This document shows, in pieces, positions 51,485 through 60,133 of a DNA stretch of 64,000 nt. The notes under the pieces were generated by a model that was not told the origin of the DNA, did not search any database, and saw only the letters and a program-made list of their open reading frames with translations. Numbering within the stretch: the stretch's first letter is position 1; every line of letters begins with the position of its first letter. Made by a program: the position numbers and the translations under genes. Source of the stretch: CAZGNZ01 sp964527215 (GTDB lineage: Bacteria; Fidelibacterota; Marinisomatia; SCGC-AAA003-L08; JACNLC01); contig CAZGNZ010000004.1 in assembly GCA_964527215.1 (NCBI GenBank), positions 62,001 through 126,000 on the forward strand. The letters are read 5' to 3'.

Positions 51485-53293
51485 ATGAATATTTTAGGAA
51501 TATCCGCTTTTTATCATGACAGTGCCGCTGCGCTGATTTGCGACGGTGAAATTAAATCCGCTGCACAGGAAGAACGTTTTTCCCGGATAAAGCATGATTC
51601 CGCATTTCCAAGGCAGGCAATTAAATTCTGTCTTGACGACAACGACCTTGGCATCTCCGATATTGATTATATTGTCTTTTACGAGAAACCTTTTCAAAAG
51701 TTTGATCGGCTGCTGCATTCATATCTTCAGTATGCGCCTGCCGGACTGTTTTCATTTTTGAAATCCATGCCGGTCTGGCTGAAACAGAAATTGTGGATCA
51801 AGGACAGCATTGCCCGTGAACTGGGCTTTGAAGGAAGCATCTTGTTTCCGGAACACCATGAATCCCATGCCGCTTCTGCATTCTTCCCCTCTCCGTTTGA
51901 AGAAGCTGCTTTTCTGACCATGGACGGTGTTGGGGAATGGACCACCACCAGTTTTGGAACTGGCGCGGGAAACAAGGTTAACATCCACAGTGAACTGCAT
52001 TTCCCGCATTCGCTGGGTCTGCTGTACTCCGCATTTACCTACTTCTGCGGTTTTCGAGTGAATTCCGGAGAATACAAACTGATGGGACTGGCTCCGTACG
52101 GCAAACCGGTCTATGCTGATCTGATCCGTGAGAAACTGATTGATTTGAAATCGGACGGGTCGTTCAGGATGAATATGGATTATTTCGGATACGGTTCCGG
52201 TCTGAGAATGACGCGCCCCGAATTTGCCGAATTATTCGGCGGTCCCCCGCGAAAACCGGAGTCAGAAATTACCCGGCGTGAAATGGACCTGGCCCGGTCA
52301 ATTCAGGATGTGACCGAAGAAATCATTCTGAAAATGGCACATCATGTGTTTAAACAAACCGGAATGAAAAATCTGGTTTTGGCAGGCGGTGTGGCACTGA
52401 ATTGTGTAGGCAACGGGCGGCTGCTTCGGGAAGGACCCTTTGAAAATATCTGGATTCAGCCGGCTGCCGGAGATGCCGGCGGAGCACTGGGCGCTGCGTT
52501 GTTTACTTGGTACACGTATCTGGGCAATAAGCGCTCAGCAGACAATGTGCATGATTCTCAAAAAGCATCGGTCCTGGGACCGTCTTTTTCAGAAGAGGAT
52601 CTGAAGTCTTTCTGTTCACAGAAAAACATTCAGTATCACTATTATCCGAATGAGGATATATGCAATGCCGCAGCAGATTTCCTGGCGAAGGGCAAAGTGA
52701 TCGGTTGGTTTCAGGACCGCATGGAATTTGGTCCGCGCGCCCTTGGCAGCCGAAGCATCATCGGTGATGCCCGCTCTCCCCGGATGCAGTCGATCATGAA
52801 TTTGAAGATAAAATTCCGCGAAAGTTTTCGTCCCTTCGCCCCGTCCGTACTGGCGGAGAAAGCGGATTTGTATTTTGACATGGATGTTGCGAGCCCGTAC
52901 ATGCTGCTGACAGCTCCTGTGCACGAAAACCTGCGGAAAACGCCTGGCGCAGGCCGTTCCGGCATCGACACTGTCAACGATGTCCGCTCGGTGATTCCTG
53001 CGGTCACCCACGTGGATTATTCCGCAAGAATTCAAACCGTCAGTTCTGATGATCACCCGCGCTATTACCGGATGATTGAGCTGGTTTATGAAAAAACCGG
53101 CTGTCCGGTGATTATCAACACCTCTTTCAATGTACGGGGAGAGCCCATTGTGTGCACACCGGATGAGGCCTTTCGCTGTTTTATGAGAACCGATATGGAC
53201 GTTCTGATAATGGGTCGGTTTCTGATGAAGAAATCCGAGCAGATTCCGCTTCCGCAGGACGAAGACTGGCGAAAACAATATGTTCTGGATTAA
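51485..53293 (+). CDS. Carbamoyltransferase (NodU/TobZ family)
   Basis: A 602-residue O-carbamoyltransferase-family enzyme, which uses carbamoyl phosphate and ATP to carbamoylate a sugar or other hydroxyl. The N-terminal actin-like (ASKHA) domain carries the metal motif HHESHAASAFF at residues 124-134, TMDGVGEWTTTS and GEYKLMGLAPYGKP. The YrdC-like C-terminal part reads EFGPRALGSRSIIGDARS and CPVIINTSFNVRGEPIVCTP. The length is normal. It heads a set with SxtJ, DUF5989 and SGNH genes, an arrangement found in diverse bacteria, probably connected with modification of a secreted polymer or glycolipid. Confidence 0.93.
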   Translation: MNILGISAFYHDSAAALICDGEIKSAAQEERFSRIKHDSAFPRQAIKFCLDDNDLGISDIDYIVFYEKPFQKFDRLLHSYLQYAPAGLFSFLKSMPVWLKQKLWIKDSIARELGFEGSILFPEHHESHAASAFFPSPFEEAAFLTMDGVGEWTTTSFGTGAGNKVNIHSELHFPHSLGLLYSAFTYFCGFRVNSGEYKLMGLAPYGKPVYADLIREKLIDLKSDGSFRMNMDYFGYGSGLRMTRPEFAELFGGPPRKPESEITRREMDLARSIQDVTEEIILKMAHHVFKQTGMKNLVLAGGVALNCVGNGRLLREGPFENIWIQPAAGDAGGALGAALFTWYTYLGNKRSADNVHDSQKASVLGPSFSEEDLKSFCSQKNIQYHYYPNEDICNAAADFLAKGKVIGWFQDRMEFGPRALGSRSIIGDARSPRMQSIMNLKIKFRESFRPFAPSVLAEKADLYFDMDVASPYMLLTAPVHENLRKTPGAGRSGIDTVNDVRSVIPAVTHVDYSARIQTVSSDDHPRYYRMIELVYEKTGCPVIINTSFNVRGEPIVCTPDEAFRCFMRTDMDVLIMGRFLMKKSEQIPLPQDEDWRKQYVLD

Positions 53294-53432
53294 CAAATTT
53301 GGTTGAACGCGAGTATGGTCTGCACCGGGTTTGTTTCAACAGTCATGCGGATCGAAGAATTACTCAGTAAAATTCCGAGGGGTGAAACATGGTTTGGTGT
53401 GCAGGGAAAAATCAAATTATTGATCACTTGTT

Positions 53433-53855
53433 ATGCTGATTGAAGATATTAAACAGAATGTGCTGAATAAAAATGCCGAGGACTACTGGAAATTCGGGCT
53501 GACCATCGGTGTGTTTGCATTGGCAGCGGGAGCCGCCATGTTCTTTTTTTCGATGGCGTATTACTGGCTGCCTGTGTTGATCGGACTGGCTTTACTGATC
53601 ATTGGGCGAATAAGTCCGTCACTGCTGAAGCCGGTTTATATTGCTTGGATGAGCCTGGCGGTCGTTCTTGGATTCATCGTGACAAGAGTGCTGCTCTCGC
53701 TGGTGTTTTTCCTGGTGTTTACACCCATTGGCATGATCCGTCGGCTGGCTATTCGGCCGCTGCTGGAACTGAAGCCGGATCCGAAAGCAGAGACCTATTG
53801 GAAACAAAGATCTGCCGACGACTATCATCCTGAGTTTACCGAGAGACAGTATTGA
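53433..53855 (+). CDS. SxtJ-family small membrane protein
   Basis: A 140-residue protein with three to four membrane segments (about 22-42, 44-63, 70-105). It matches the SxtJ family, named from saxitoxin clusters, whose function is unknown but which consistently neighbours carbamoyltransferases. Diagnostic stretches are the start NKNAEDYWKFGLTIGVF and the end PIGMIRRLAIRPLLELKPDPKAETYWKQR. It lies 139 bp after the carbamoyltransferase gene and just before the DUF5989 gene. Confidence 0.85.
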   Translation: MLIEDIKQNVLNKNAEDYWKFGLTIGVFALAAGAAMFFFSMAYYWLPVLIGLALLIIGRISPSLLKPVYIAWMSLAVVLGFIVTRVLLSLVFFLVFTPIGMIRRLAIRPLLELKPDPKAETYWKQRSADDYHPEFTERQY

Positions 53856-53905
53856 TTTTCTGATCCGGCGGTTACAGTAGATTGGCATCTGAATTGAGAG
53901 AAAAA

Positions 53906-54064
53906 ATGAGTAAGCTATCCATAATACAGGAATTTCTGATTTTTCTGAAAACCCATAAGAAAACATGGATGATACCCATTGTGGTTCTGCTTCTGCTGCT
54001 GGGATTCATCATTGTTGTCAGTCAGGGCAGTGCGCTGGCGCCATTCATCTATACGATTTTTTAA
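53906..54064 (+). CDS. DUF5989 single-helix membrane protein
   Basis: A 52-residue protein: a short amphipathic start (SIIQEFLIFLKTHKKTWM) and one membrane helix (PIVVLLLLLGFIIVV) ending in the family's hallmark SQGSALAPFIYTIF. Members are found beside SxtJ and carbamoyltransferase genes; the role is unknown. A TTG at 53882 would add eight residues, but the ATG at 53906 gives the usual length. It probably assembles with SxtJ in the inner membrane. Confidence 0.85.
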   Translation: MSKLSIIQEFLIFLKTHKKTWMIPIVVLLLLLGFIIVVSQGSALAPFIYTIF

Positions 54065-54093
54065 CCGAATCTGAACCACTGAACCCGGATATC

Positions 54094-55929
54094 ATGATGA
54101 AAAGACAAACCCTCTTTTTTTCCGTTGCTGCAGGGCTGCTGCCGCTGGCTGCACTGGTGCTTCTGGAAGTTCTGCTTCTGGTTTTCAATTTGTTTCCCCA
54201 GACACCGCTGTTTGAGGAACAGATCCGCGATGACCGGAAAGTAACCGCTGTAAATTCCAGAATTGGTGAGCGGTATTTTAACAAAAAAACCATCCCGGTT
54301 CCCAATTTGTATCCGCAGACGTTCAGTACGGAGAAACCGGAAGGCACTTTTCGGATTTTCTGTCTGGGCGGTTCCACCACTGCCGGATTTCCCTATGAAA
54401 TGACCGTTCCCTTTCCCCGCCAGCTGCAGTTTCTGCTGGAAAATGAACATGCAAACCGCAAATTTGAAGTAATCAATCTGGGTCTTTCCGCAATCAACAG
54501 CTTCACTGTTCTGGACTGGCTGCCGGAAATTCTGAAACAGCAGCCCGACCTCGTCTTGATTTACATGGGCCACAACGAGTTTTACGGTGCATATGGAACA
54601 GGCTCCACGATTTCTTTTGGACATCAGGGCTGGCTGGTGCGGACAATCCTGAAAATTCGGAAATTGCGGCTGGTTCAGATGCTGAACACCGCGGTGTCAG
54701 CCCTGACGCCGAAGTCTGACGTTATGGAAGACGCCACAGTAATGGAAAAAATGATCAATGACCGGTTTATTGCCGCAGACTCCAGACTCCGTGAGGTTAC
54801 GCATACGAATTATGAAAGAAATCTGGAGCTCATTCTTGGCCTGTGTACCGCGAAAAACATTCCGGTGGTTGTCAGCAATCTGGTCAGCAATCTGGCAGAT
54901 CAGCCCCCTCTGGATTCCAGCCGTCAGCCAGACAGCAGCATCACTGAAGCCCTGAAATTTTACCGGCAGGGACTGTCAGCCATAAGCAGTATGGACAGCG
55001 TTCAGGCGTTTGAAGCGTTCAGGACTGCCTGCGACAGGGACGCAGTGCCGTTTCGCGCCGGAAGCAGACTGAACGCCATTATATCAGAGACGGCCCGAAA
55101 ATTCGATGTGCCGATGGTGGACATGGACCGGGCATTCCGGGCAAACTCCAGGTTCAGCATCCCAGGGAAAAACCTGTTCTGTGATCACCTCCATCCCAAT
55201 CCGATTGGATACCGCATCATGGCCAATGAATTCCGGAAAGTTCTGGCAGCAGAAAAGATTCTGCCGGGGAATGAACATGACCGATGGAATGGAATCCGTC
55301 CTCTGATGGTCACGGAATTAGACTGGGAGATCGGCGCGGTCCGTATTTTCAAACTGAAACATCACTGGCCTTTTGAAAACAAACCCGTGGATTATGACAG
55401 CTATCCACCGCTTGTAAACTTGGAAACTGCAGGGATTGCCAAAGAATACCTGTTCAGCCATCATGTCTGGGGCCGGGCACATGCGGAGATGGCATCCGTT
55501 CATCTGCAGAATAATGCTCCTGAAAAAGCATGTGCAGAATACCAGGCAATATTGACTGAATATCCGGATAAAACGGAGTATTATCCCATGCTCATTGACT
55601 GCGCCCGTTCAATTGGGGCCTGGACACTGGTGGAGCACACCTGCTATCGCGCATTGAACTGGGTGGAAGAAAAGGGAATGATCCACTATCATCTGGCGGT
55701 TGCCCAGCGTATGACCGGCAGGATTCAGCAAGCATTGGCAACTGTTCAGATCGCGATGAAATCACCGAGCCTGAGCCGGGAGCAGGCCACAGGCATCTAC
55801 TTCTTGTACGCATCTCTGCTCGTTGATACTCGGGAATTTGACACCGCCCGCCGGATCCTGGAAGATATTCAAAACAGGGAGCCGGACTATGAACCGGCAC
55901 GGCTGCTGCTGGAACAGATATCAAATTAA
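54094..55929 (+). CDS. Membrane-anchored SGNH/GDSL hydrolase with C-terminal TPR-like repeats
   Basis: A 611-residue protein: one N-terminal membrane helix (about 8-30), an SGNH hydrolase domain, and a helical C-terminal region (about 460-611) resembling TPR repeats (ACAEYQAILTEYPDKTEYYP; ARRILEDIQNREPDYEPARL). The catalytic Ser94 lies in CLGGSTTAG, block III Asn in YMGHNEFYG, and Asp364/His367 in CDHLHPNPIGY. Such enzymes cleave or form acyl esters on glycans. The ATG at 54094 is preferred to an upstream frame start that would run through the DUF5989 gene. It likely works with the carbamoyltransferase set. Confidence 0.88.
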   Translation: MMKRQTLFFSVAAGLLPLAALVLLEVLLLVFNLFPQTPLFEEQIRDDRKVTAVNSRIGERYFNKKTIPVPNLYPQTFSTEKPEGTFRIFCLGGSTTAGFPYEMTVPFPRQLQFLLENEHANRKFEVINLGLSAINSFTVLDWLPEILKQQPDLVLIYMGHNEFYGAYGTGSTISFGHQGWLVRTILKIRKLRLVQMLNTAVSALTPKSDVMEDATVMEKMINDRFIAADSRLREVTHTNYERNLELILGLCTAKNIPVVVSNLVSNLADQPPLDSSRQPDSSITEALKFYRQGLSAISSMDSVQAFEAFRTACDRDAVPFRAGSRLNAIISETARKFDVPMVDMDRAFRANSRFSIPGKNLFCDHLHPNPIGYRIMANEFRKVLAAEKILPGNEHDRWNGIRPLMVTELDWEIGAVRIFKLKHHWPFENKPVDYDSYPPLVNLETAGIAKEYLFSHHVWGRAHAEMASVHLQNNAPEKACAEYQAILTEYPDKTEYYPMLIDCARSIGAWTLVEHTCYRALNWVEEKGMIHYHLAVAQRMTGRIQQALATVQIAMKSPSLSREQATGIYFLYASLLVDTREFDTARRILEDIQNREPDYEPARLLLEQISN

Positions 55930-56013
55930 CCGATCGGAAGTGGTTTGATGCATTTTTCCGTGAACCCTTTCAGTCCGGTGATAAACGAATCTGTTTGCCA
56001 GTAATATCGATCG

Positions 56014-56496
56014 ATGAAAATCATAAAAGCGCAAAGAGAAGATTTTCAGAAAATTTGGCCCATTTTCCAGGAAGTGGTTCGCACCGGAACCTCCTATGCA
56101 ATACCGAAGGATATCGGCTTCGACGCTGCCTGCCGTCTGTGGATGGATCAGCCCCGTGAAACGTATATTGCAGAAGAAAACGGACGGGTATTGGGGACTT
56201 ATTACATCAAAACCAATCAAGACGGACCCGGAGATCATGTCTGCAATTGCGGATACATGGTCGCAGCGAATGCCAGGTGCCGCGGTGTGGCAACATCCAT
56301 GTGTGAGCATTCGCAGATGACCGCGCGGGATATGGGATACCTTGCAATGCAGTTCAATCTGGTCGTTTCTGCCAATACCGGAGCCGTCAGACTGTGGAAG
56401 TCGCTGGGATATGACATAGCGGGATGTCTGCCCAAAGCTTTTCGGCATCCTCAGTTCGGATTCACGGATGCCTATGTCATGGTCAAACAGCTGTGA
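56014..56496 (+). CDS. GNAT-family N-acetyltransferase
   Basis: A 160-residue acetyltransferase. Motif A, the acetyl-CoA loop, reads VAANARCRGVATSMCEHSQ (about 83-101; RCRGVA in place of the common RGxGIG), followed by NLVVSANTGAVRLWKSLGYDIAG, the motif B region. The N-terminus IIKAQREDFQKIWPIFQEV is the family's typical opening. It is 84 bp after the SGNH gene, so it may be cotranscribed. The substrate is unknown. Confidence 0.9.
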   Translation: MKIIKAQREDFQKIWPIFQEVVRTGTSYAIPKDIGFDAACRLWMDQPRETYIAEENGRVLGTYYIKTNQDGPGDHVCNCGYMVAANARCRGVATSMCEHSQMTARDMGYLAMQFNLVVSANTGAVRLWKSLGYDIAGCLPKAFRHPQFGFTDAYVMVKQL

Positions 56497-57127
56497 GTTG
56501 TATCAATTAACCTGTATCTCATGTCAAGCGGCTTTGGTTCCGAATCAAACAACCAGATCAATCAATCAAGACCGGCACTCCGTGTGCAGGTTGCACAAGA
56601 TTGTGCATCGCGTCTGCCGACAGACAAATGTTCCCGGTTCAATTCCCCGTGGTGTGACATGGTATCAGGGACCATATCTGGCCTTGGCTGCAATACCATA
56701 TGATATGGCCTGTCCACTGTAATTTCCGTTCAGTGACTGACTGAATGCCGCAGTTGCATTTTCATCAAAGACTCGAAACCCCTCAATTCCGTCTTGGGAC
56801 ATCTGCAGATACTGCCTGGTATATCGTCACAGCTAATCCGGATATTTCATGAGACTTCGTAATGAGATGATGAAAATTATTGATTCTACAAGGCATATGA
56901 AGAAAAATGAGTGAAATCGTACTGGACAGTACGTTGAGAACATTTTTCGAGTATAACGCTGTAGAATTGAGCAGATCCATCATCGGAATAGATTTCTCAT
57001 GAAATATTCGGGCTAAATGCATTATAAACAGATACTCCGGTCCATAAATCCTGTGAAAAACTCAAAAAAAAGGCTGGCTGTATCAATCAGACCGTTTTAT
57101 ATTTTCTGTATTGGAAAGCCCTCAAAA
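56497..57127. other. Intergenic region containing the second MITE-like copy
   Basis: The first 330 bases hold no recognisable gene; short frames overlap on one strand. The MITE-like element occupies 56833-57016. The last 110 bases lead into the Cys-rich gene and must contain its promoter unless the element supplies one. Confidence 0.4.
56833..57016 (-). mobile_element. MITE-like element, second (inverted) copy
   Basis: Reverse-complemented, it matches the element at 21395-21577 almost base for base (about seven differences). Ends are TTAGCCCGAATATTTCATGA and CTAATCCGGATATTTCATGA. The internal inverted repeats, including the CGTACTG-GA-CAGTACG type centre, are kept. The near identity implies recent movement by a transposase encoded elsewhere. 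Confidence 0.8.
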
Positions 57128-57598
57128 ATGCAGATGAATGATATGAAACAGACGAAAACAGATTTACGGCCAATCCGGAAAAGTCGGCCCCTGCTGGCTT
57201 GGATAACTGTGTTCAGTCTTGTTCTCAGTCTGGTCATTCCCGGTACTGAATTGTGCTGTGACTGCAGTTCAATTGGTTCCGCACAGCTGTCAGAAAGCTG
57301 CTGCTCTCTGCCCCCGGTACCTGATACGCCACCCTGCTGCAGTGATGCCGGCGCGTGTTCCGTTATGCCCTGCTGCGAAAACTGCACTGTGCATTCTGAC
57401 AGTGACAATACCGAAAGTCTTCCGGCGCTGCTGTCTGAGGTTTTTCAATTTTCCAGTCCAAAATCAATATGCGATTTTACATCGGATTCTATTTCGCTGC
57501 CGACCCAATGCGGAATAAAGCCAATCGCATTGTTCAAGCCGGACTGGAAATCATCGGTATGCCCCCTGCATATTGCCACAACCGTTATTCTCTCCTGA
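57128..57598 (+). CDS. Cysteine-rich exported protein, unknown function
   Basis: A 156-residue protein with a basic start, a hydrophobic signal (LLAWITVFSLVLSLVIPG, about 21-38) and then a cysteine-rich chain. About 14 Cys occur in clusters: LCCDC, SCCS, PPCCS, GAC, MPCCENC and three singles near the end. Such clustering suggests periplasmic metal binding or multiple disulfides. I recognise no family. The frame opens upstream at 57017, but the ATG at 57128 gives a proper signal peptide. It is the first gene of the rightward set that includes an ABC exporter; a diverged repeat separates it from the next gene. Confidence 0.6.
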   Translation: MQMNDMKQTKTDLRPIRKSRPLLAWITVFSLVLSLVIPGTELCCDCSSIGSAQLSESCCSLPPVPDTPPCCSDAGACSVMPCCENCTVHSDSDNTESLPALLSEVFQFSSPKSICDFTSDSISLPTQCGIKPIALFKPDWKSSVCPLHIATTVILS

Positions 57599-57907
57599 GT
57601 TTACTCCAGTTTCAAAATACCTGATTCAGGTCAATTGTGATCTGCCTGAAATCCAATTGAATCGCATTTAACAGCACACGTCCTCTGAGCGTGGTTACCG
57701 CCAAGGCGCTGTGTCTGGTATTAAATGGGATTAAAAGTTTGCAGTGCGCAGTGGAAATCGCGGACCGCAAGAAAGACGGTCCAACGGCTGAAGCCGACCG
57801 ATTTTGCGGCGGACAGTCGGATTTCAACAGTTTTCACACAGGCAGGTTGCTCTATGAGTACGATCATAAACAGATCTCAAATGTGATTAATAAAATTGGA
57901 GAAAAAC
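57599..57907. other. Intergenic region with diverged repeat
   Basis: Most of it is occupied by the repeat at 57658-57830. An open frame (57691-58029) crosses the repeat and the start of the lipoprotein gene in another phase and is not called. Confidence 0.4.
57658..57830 (+). repeat. Diverged dispersed repeat, copy 2
   Basis: It is the counterpart of 32889-33060. The hairpin here is GGACCG / CGGTCC (57762-57782). Landmark spacing is GCATTTA to TTAAAT 54 bases in both copies, and from there to GAAATCGC 36 versus 37. The conserved pairing with changed bases suggests selection on structure, or derivation from a structured mobile element. Confidence 0.5.
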
Positions 57908-58300
57908 ATGAAATTCAAAAATTGGAAAACAACTTTAATATTTGGAATTATCGGCGTATTGACCATTTTGTCTGTGCCAGGCTGCAGTCAAAACAACGGT
58001 TTAAAACTGGGAGAGGATGTACCGTCTGAGGAATCCGTTACCCGTCTCGCTGCGGTAATGGACAGCCCGATGGAGTACAACGGCAAAACCATCGTTATTG
58101 AGGGGATAGTTTCTTCCCAGTGCGCAGCCCTCTGTGATTTTATGCTGCAGGACGGTCCCCACAAGTCCACCATTTTCCCGCAGGGATTCCAGATGCCCAA
58201 ACTTAATAAAGGCCTGAAACTGAAGATACTGGCCCTGGTCACCAGCGGAGAATCCAATATTGTATTTTCAGCGCTTGGAATAGAGAGTGTTTCCTCATGA
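57908..58300 (+). CDS. Small lipoprotein, OB-fold-like (DUF4920-like)
   Basis: A 130-residue lipoprotein: signal peptide with lipobox LTILSVPGC, then a compact beta-rich domain. The pattern MEYNGKTIVIEGIVSSQCAALCDFMLQDG ... LKLKILALVT resembles the OB-like DUF4920/NirD-type proteins, and its CAALC pair could bind a metal or form a disulfide. The ATG at 57908 follows GGAG by seven bases. It overlaps the permease gene by four bases (ATGA), so it is part of the transporter and likely its periplasmic partner. Confidence 0.72.
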   Translation: MKFKNWKTTLIFGIIGVLTILSVPGCSQNNGLKLGEDVPSEESVTRLAAVMDSPMEYNGKTIVIEGIVSSQCAALCDFMLQDGPHKSTIFPQGFQMPKLNKGLKLKILALVTSGESNIVFSALGIESVSS

Positions 58301-59472
58301 CCTTTTTGAAAGTAGCCCGCAGTAATCTAAAGCGGAACCCGATTCGTTCGATCCTGACGGGACTCAGTCTGGCCATATCTGCTGCGACCATGGTTATTGT
58401 ACTGGCGCTGGACCGAGGGTATTCCACGGCAGTGCAGGATGAACTGGTGGGGAAGACCGGGGTGCATATGTACATTACCAAGGATGGGTGCCCCATTGAA
58501 GCAGCCTCGGTAATTGCTCAGGGCGGACTGAGTCCGCTGTACGTGGCGGAAGATATTCTGGACACGGCGGAATCCGTTCCCGGTGTGGATGTCGTGATGC
58601 CCTTCAAGCTTTTTGCGATCACAACGGATGACGGACTCAGGACCGATATTTTCATGGGAATCACTCAATCTGTCGAAAAGGTGAAACCGGATTGGGAATA
58701 TGCCCGCGGCGGCTGGTTTGAAAGTGATACCTCTGTCATTCTGGGTGCCGAAATGGCACGGATTGAAAATCTGGATATCGGCGACCTGATGTACAGCGAA
58801 CATTTTGACCGGGAATTTGCGGTTTCCGGGATTCTCACACGCACCTACAGTCAGGATGACGGAACCTTTTTCCTGCCGCTTGACACAGCCCAAAAGCTGG
58901 TTGGACGGGAGGGAAAGCTGTCCGCAGTGGCCATAAAGCTCTCGAATATTTCACAGTTGAATGAAAGCCGTAATCAGCTTCGGGCCGCTCTGCCGCCTGA
59001 ATATTTTGTGATTGGTTCAAAGGAACTGAGTGAAGGCATTCTAGAATTTTTCAGCTCCACCAGAGTGGTGCTTTACATCATGGCAGGAATAGCCATTCTG
59101 ATATCGGTTTTCAGCATAATCAACACAATGCTGATGGCCGTTCTGGAGCGTCGACGCGAAATTGCCTATCTCAAATGCGTGGGAGCCGGTTCACTGGATC
59201 TGCTTCGTCTGATTGCTTTGGAAACACTTGTGATCTGCATCCTAGGCAGCGGTGCAGGCACACTCGCCGGAACGCTGGTAAGTCCGGCCTTTGGAAATGT
59301 TATGAGGAAATTCATCGCTGCATACGTTCCTTCCGGAAGTATTGCCGCTCAGGATGCCGGCATAATGGCGATGTCGTTTTTAGTTTGTCTGATGCTGGGT
59401 GTGGGCTGCTCACTGTATCCCGCCATTCAGGCATCGCGGATTGTTCCAATGGAGGTTTTGAGAAATGAATAG
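58297..59472 (+). CDS. FtsX/MacB-type ABC transporter permease
   Basis: A 391-residue membrane subunit of the FtsX (type VII ABC) superfamily. TM1 (about 18-38) is followed by a periplasmic MacB-like core domain (about 40-255) and three C-terminal membrane helices (about 262-288, 305-335, 350-372). AGIAILISVFSIINTMLMAVLERRREIAYLKCVGA is the hallmark segment. Proteins of this type couple ATP hydrolysis to periplasmic work, exporting or moving lipoproteins, peptides or haem, rather than carrying solutes through the membrane. It overlaps both neighbours and pairs with the ATPase at 59465. Confidence 0.9.
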   Translation: MTFLKVARSNLKRNPIRSILTGLSLAISAATMVIVLALDRGYSTAVQDELVGKTGVHMYITKDGCPIEAASVIAQGGLSPLYVAEDILDTAESVPGVDVVMPFKLFAITTDDGLRTDIFMGITQSVEKVKPDWEYARGGWFESDTSVILGAEMARIENLDIGDLMYSEHFDREFAVSGILTRTYSQDDGTFFLPLDTAQKLVGREGKLSAVAIKLSNISQLNESRNQLRAALPPEYFVIGSKELSEGILEFFSSTRVVLYIMAGIAILISVFSIINTMLMAVLERRREIAYLKCVGAGSLDLLRLIALETLVICILGSGAGTLAGTLVSPAFGNVMRKFIAAYVPSGSIAAQDAGIMAMSFLVCLMLGVGCSLYPAIQASRIVPMEVLRNE

Positions 59473-60133
59473 CGTACCTGTCATCCAACTGGAAAACATT
59501 ACAAAGCTGTATCATCGCGGAAATGAAACTGTTCGGGCAGTGGACAACGCAACTTTGTCCGTTTCAAAGGGCGAATACTGTGCGGTCGTGGGCCCGTCCG
59601 GATCCGGCAAAACAACGCTGATGAACCTTATGGGATGTCTGGACCGTCCCACCAGCGGTCGGCTTGCCATTAACGGCCGGCAGGTTGAAGCCGCTTCTGA
59701 AAGCCGGTTAACCCGCATGAGGCAAAGCTCTATCGGATTTGTGTTTCAGCAGTTTTTTCTGATTCCGACACTTACGGTCCTGGAAAATGTCCGGCTGCCC
59801 GGTCTGTTTACGCACCATCAAACCGAAACCAAAGCCCGTGAACTGCTGGAAAGGGTGGGGCTGGAACATCGTCTGGATCACTTTCCCAGGGAATTGTCCG
59901 GTGGTGAAATGCAGCGTGCAGCGGTGGCCAGAAGCCTGATCAATTCTCCGCCCATTTTGCTTGCGGATGAGCCCACAGGCAATCTGGATTCGCGTAATTC
60001 TGAAACCATCATGATGCTGTTTGATCAGCTGAACGCAGACGGCATAACCATCATGGTGGTCACCCACAACCCGGTACTGGCAGAACGCTGCCATCGAAAA
60101 CTTCATATCGAGGACGGCCTTGTTGAAGCATAA
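59465..60133 (+). CDS. LolD/MacB-type ABC transporter ATPase
   Basis: The 222-residue ATPase for the FtsX-type permease. Walker A is GPSGSGKTTL (about 39-48), the signature ELSGGEMQRAAVARSL, Walker B ILLADEPTGNLDS, and the H-loop MVVTHNP. The family insert after the Q-loop (QQFFLIPTLTVLENVRLP) is that of LolD/MacB/FtsE ATPases. It overlaps the permease gene by eight bases and the barrel-like gene by 14, so all four are translationally linked. Confidence 0.93.
   Translation: MNSVPVIQLENITKLYHRGNETVRAVDNATLSVSKGEYCAVVGPSGSGKTTLMNLMGCLDRPTSGRLAINGRQVEAASESRLTRMRQSSIGFVFQQFFLIPTLTVLENVRLPGLFTHHQTETKARELLERVGLEHRLDHFPRELSGGEMQRAAVARSLINSPPILLADEPTGNLDSRNSETIMMLFDQLNADGITIMVVTHNPVLAERCHRKLHIEDGLVEA

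Noticed and set aside
56560..56680. A GGTTCAATTCC string resembling a tRNA T-arm
   Set aside because: The flanking bases do not pair into a T-stem, and no acceptor or anticodon arm can be built around it.
57691..58029. A 112-codon frame before the lipoprotein gene
   Set aside because: It starts inside the diverged repeat and overlaps the well-supported lipoprotein gene in another phase.
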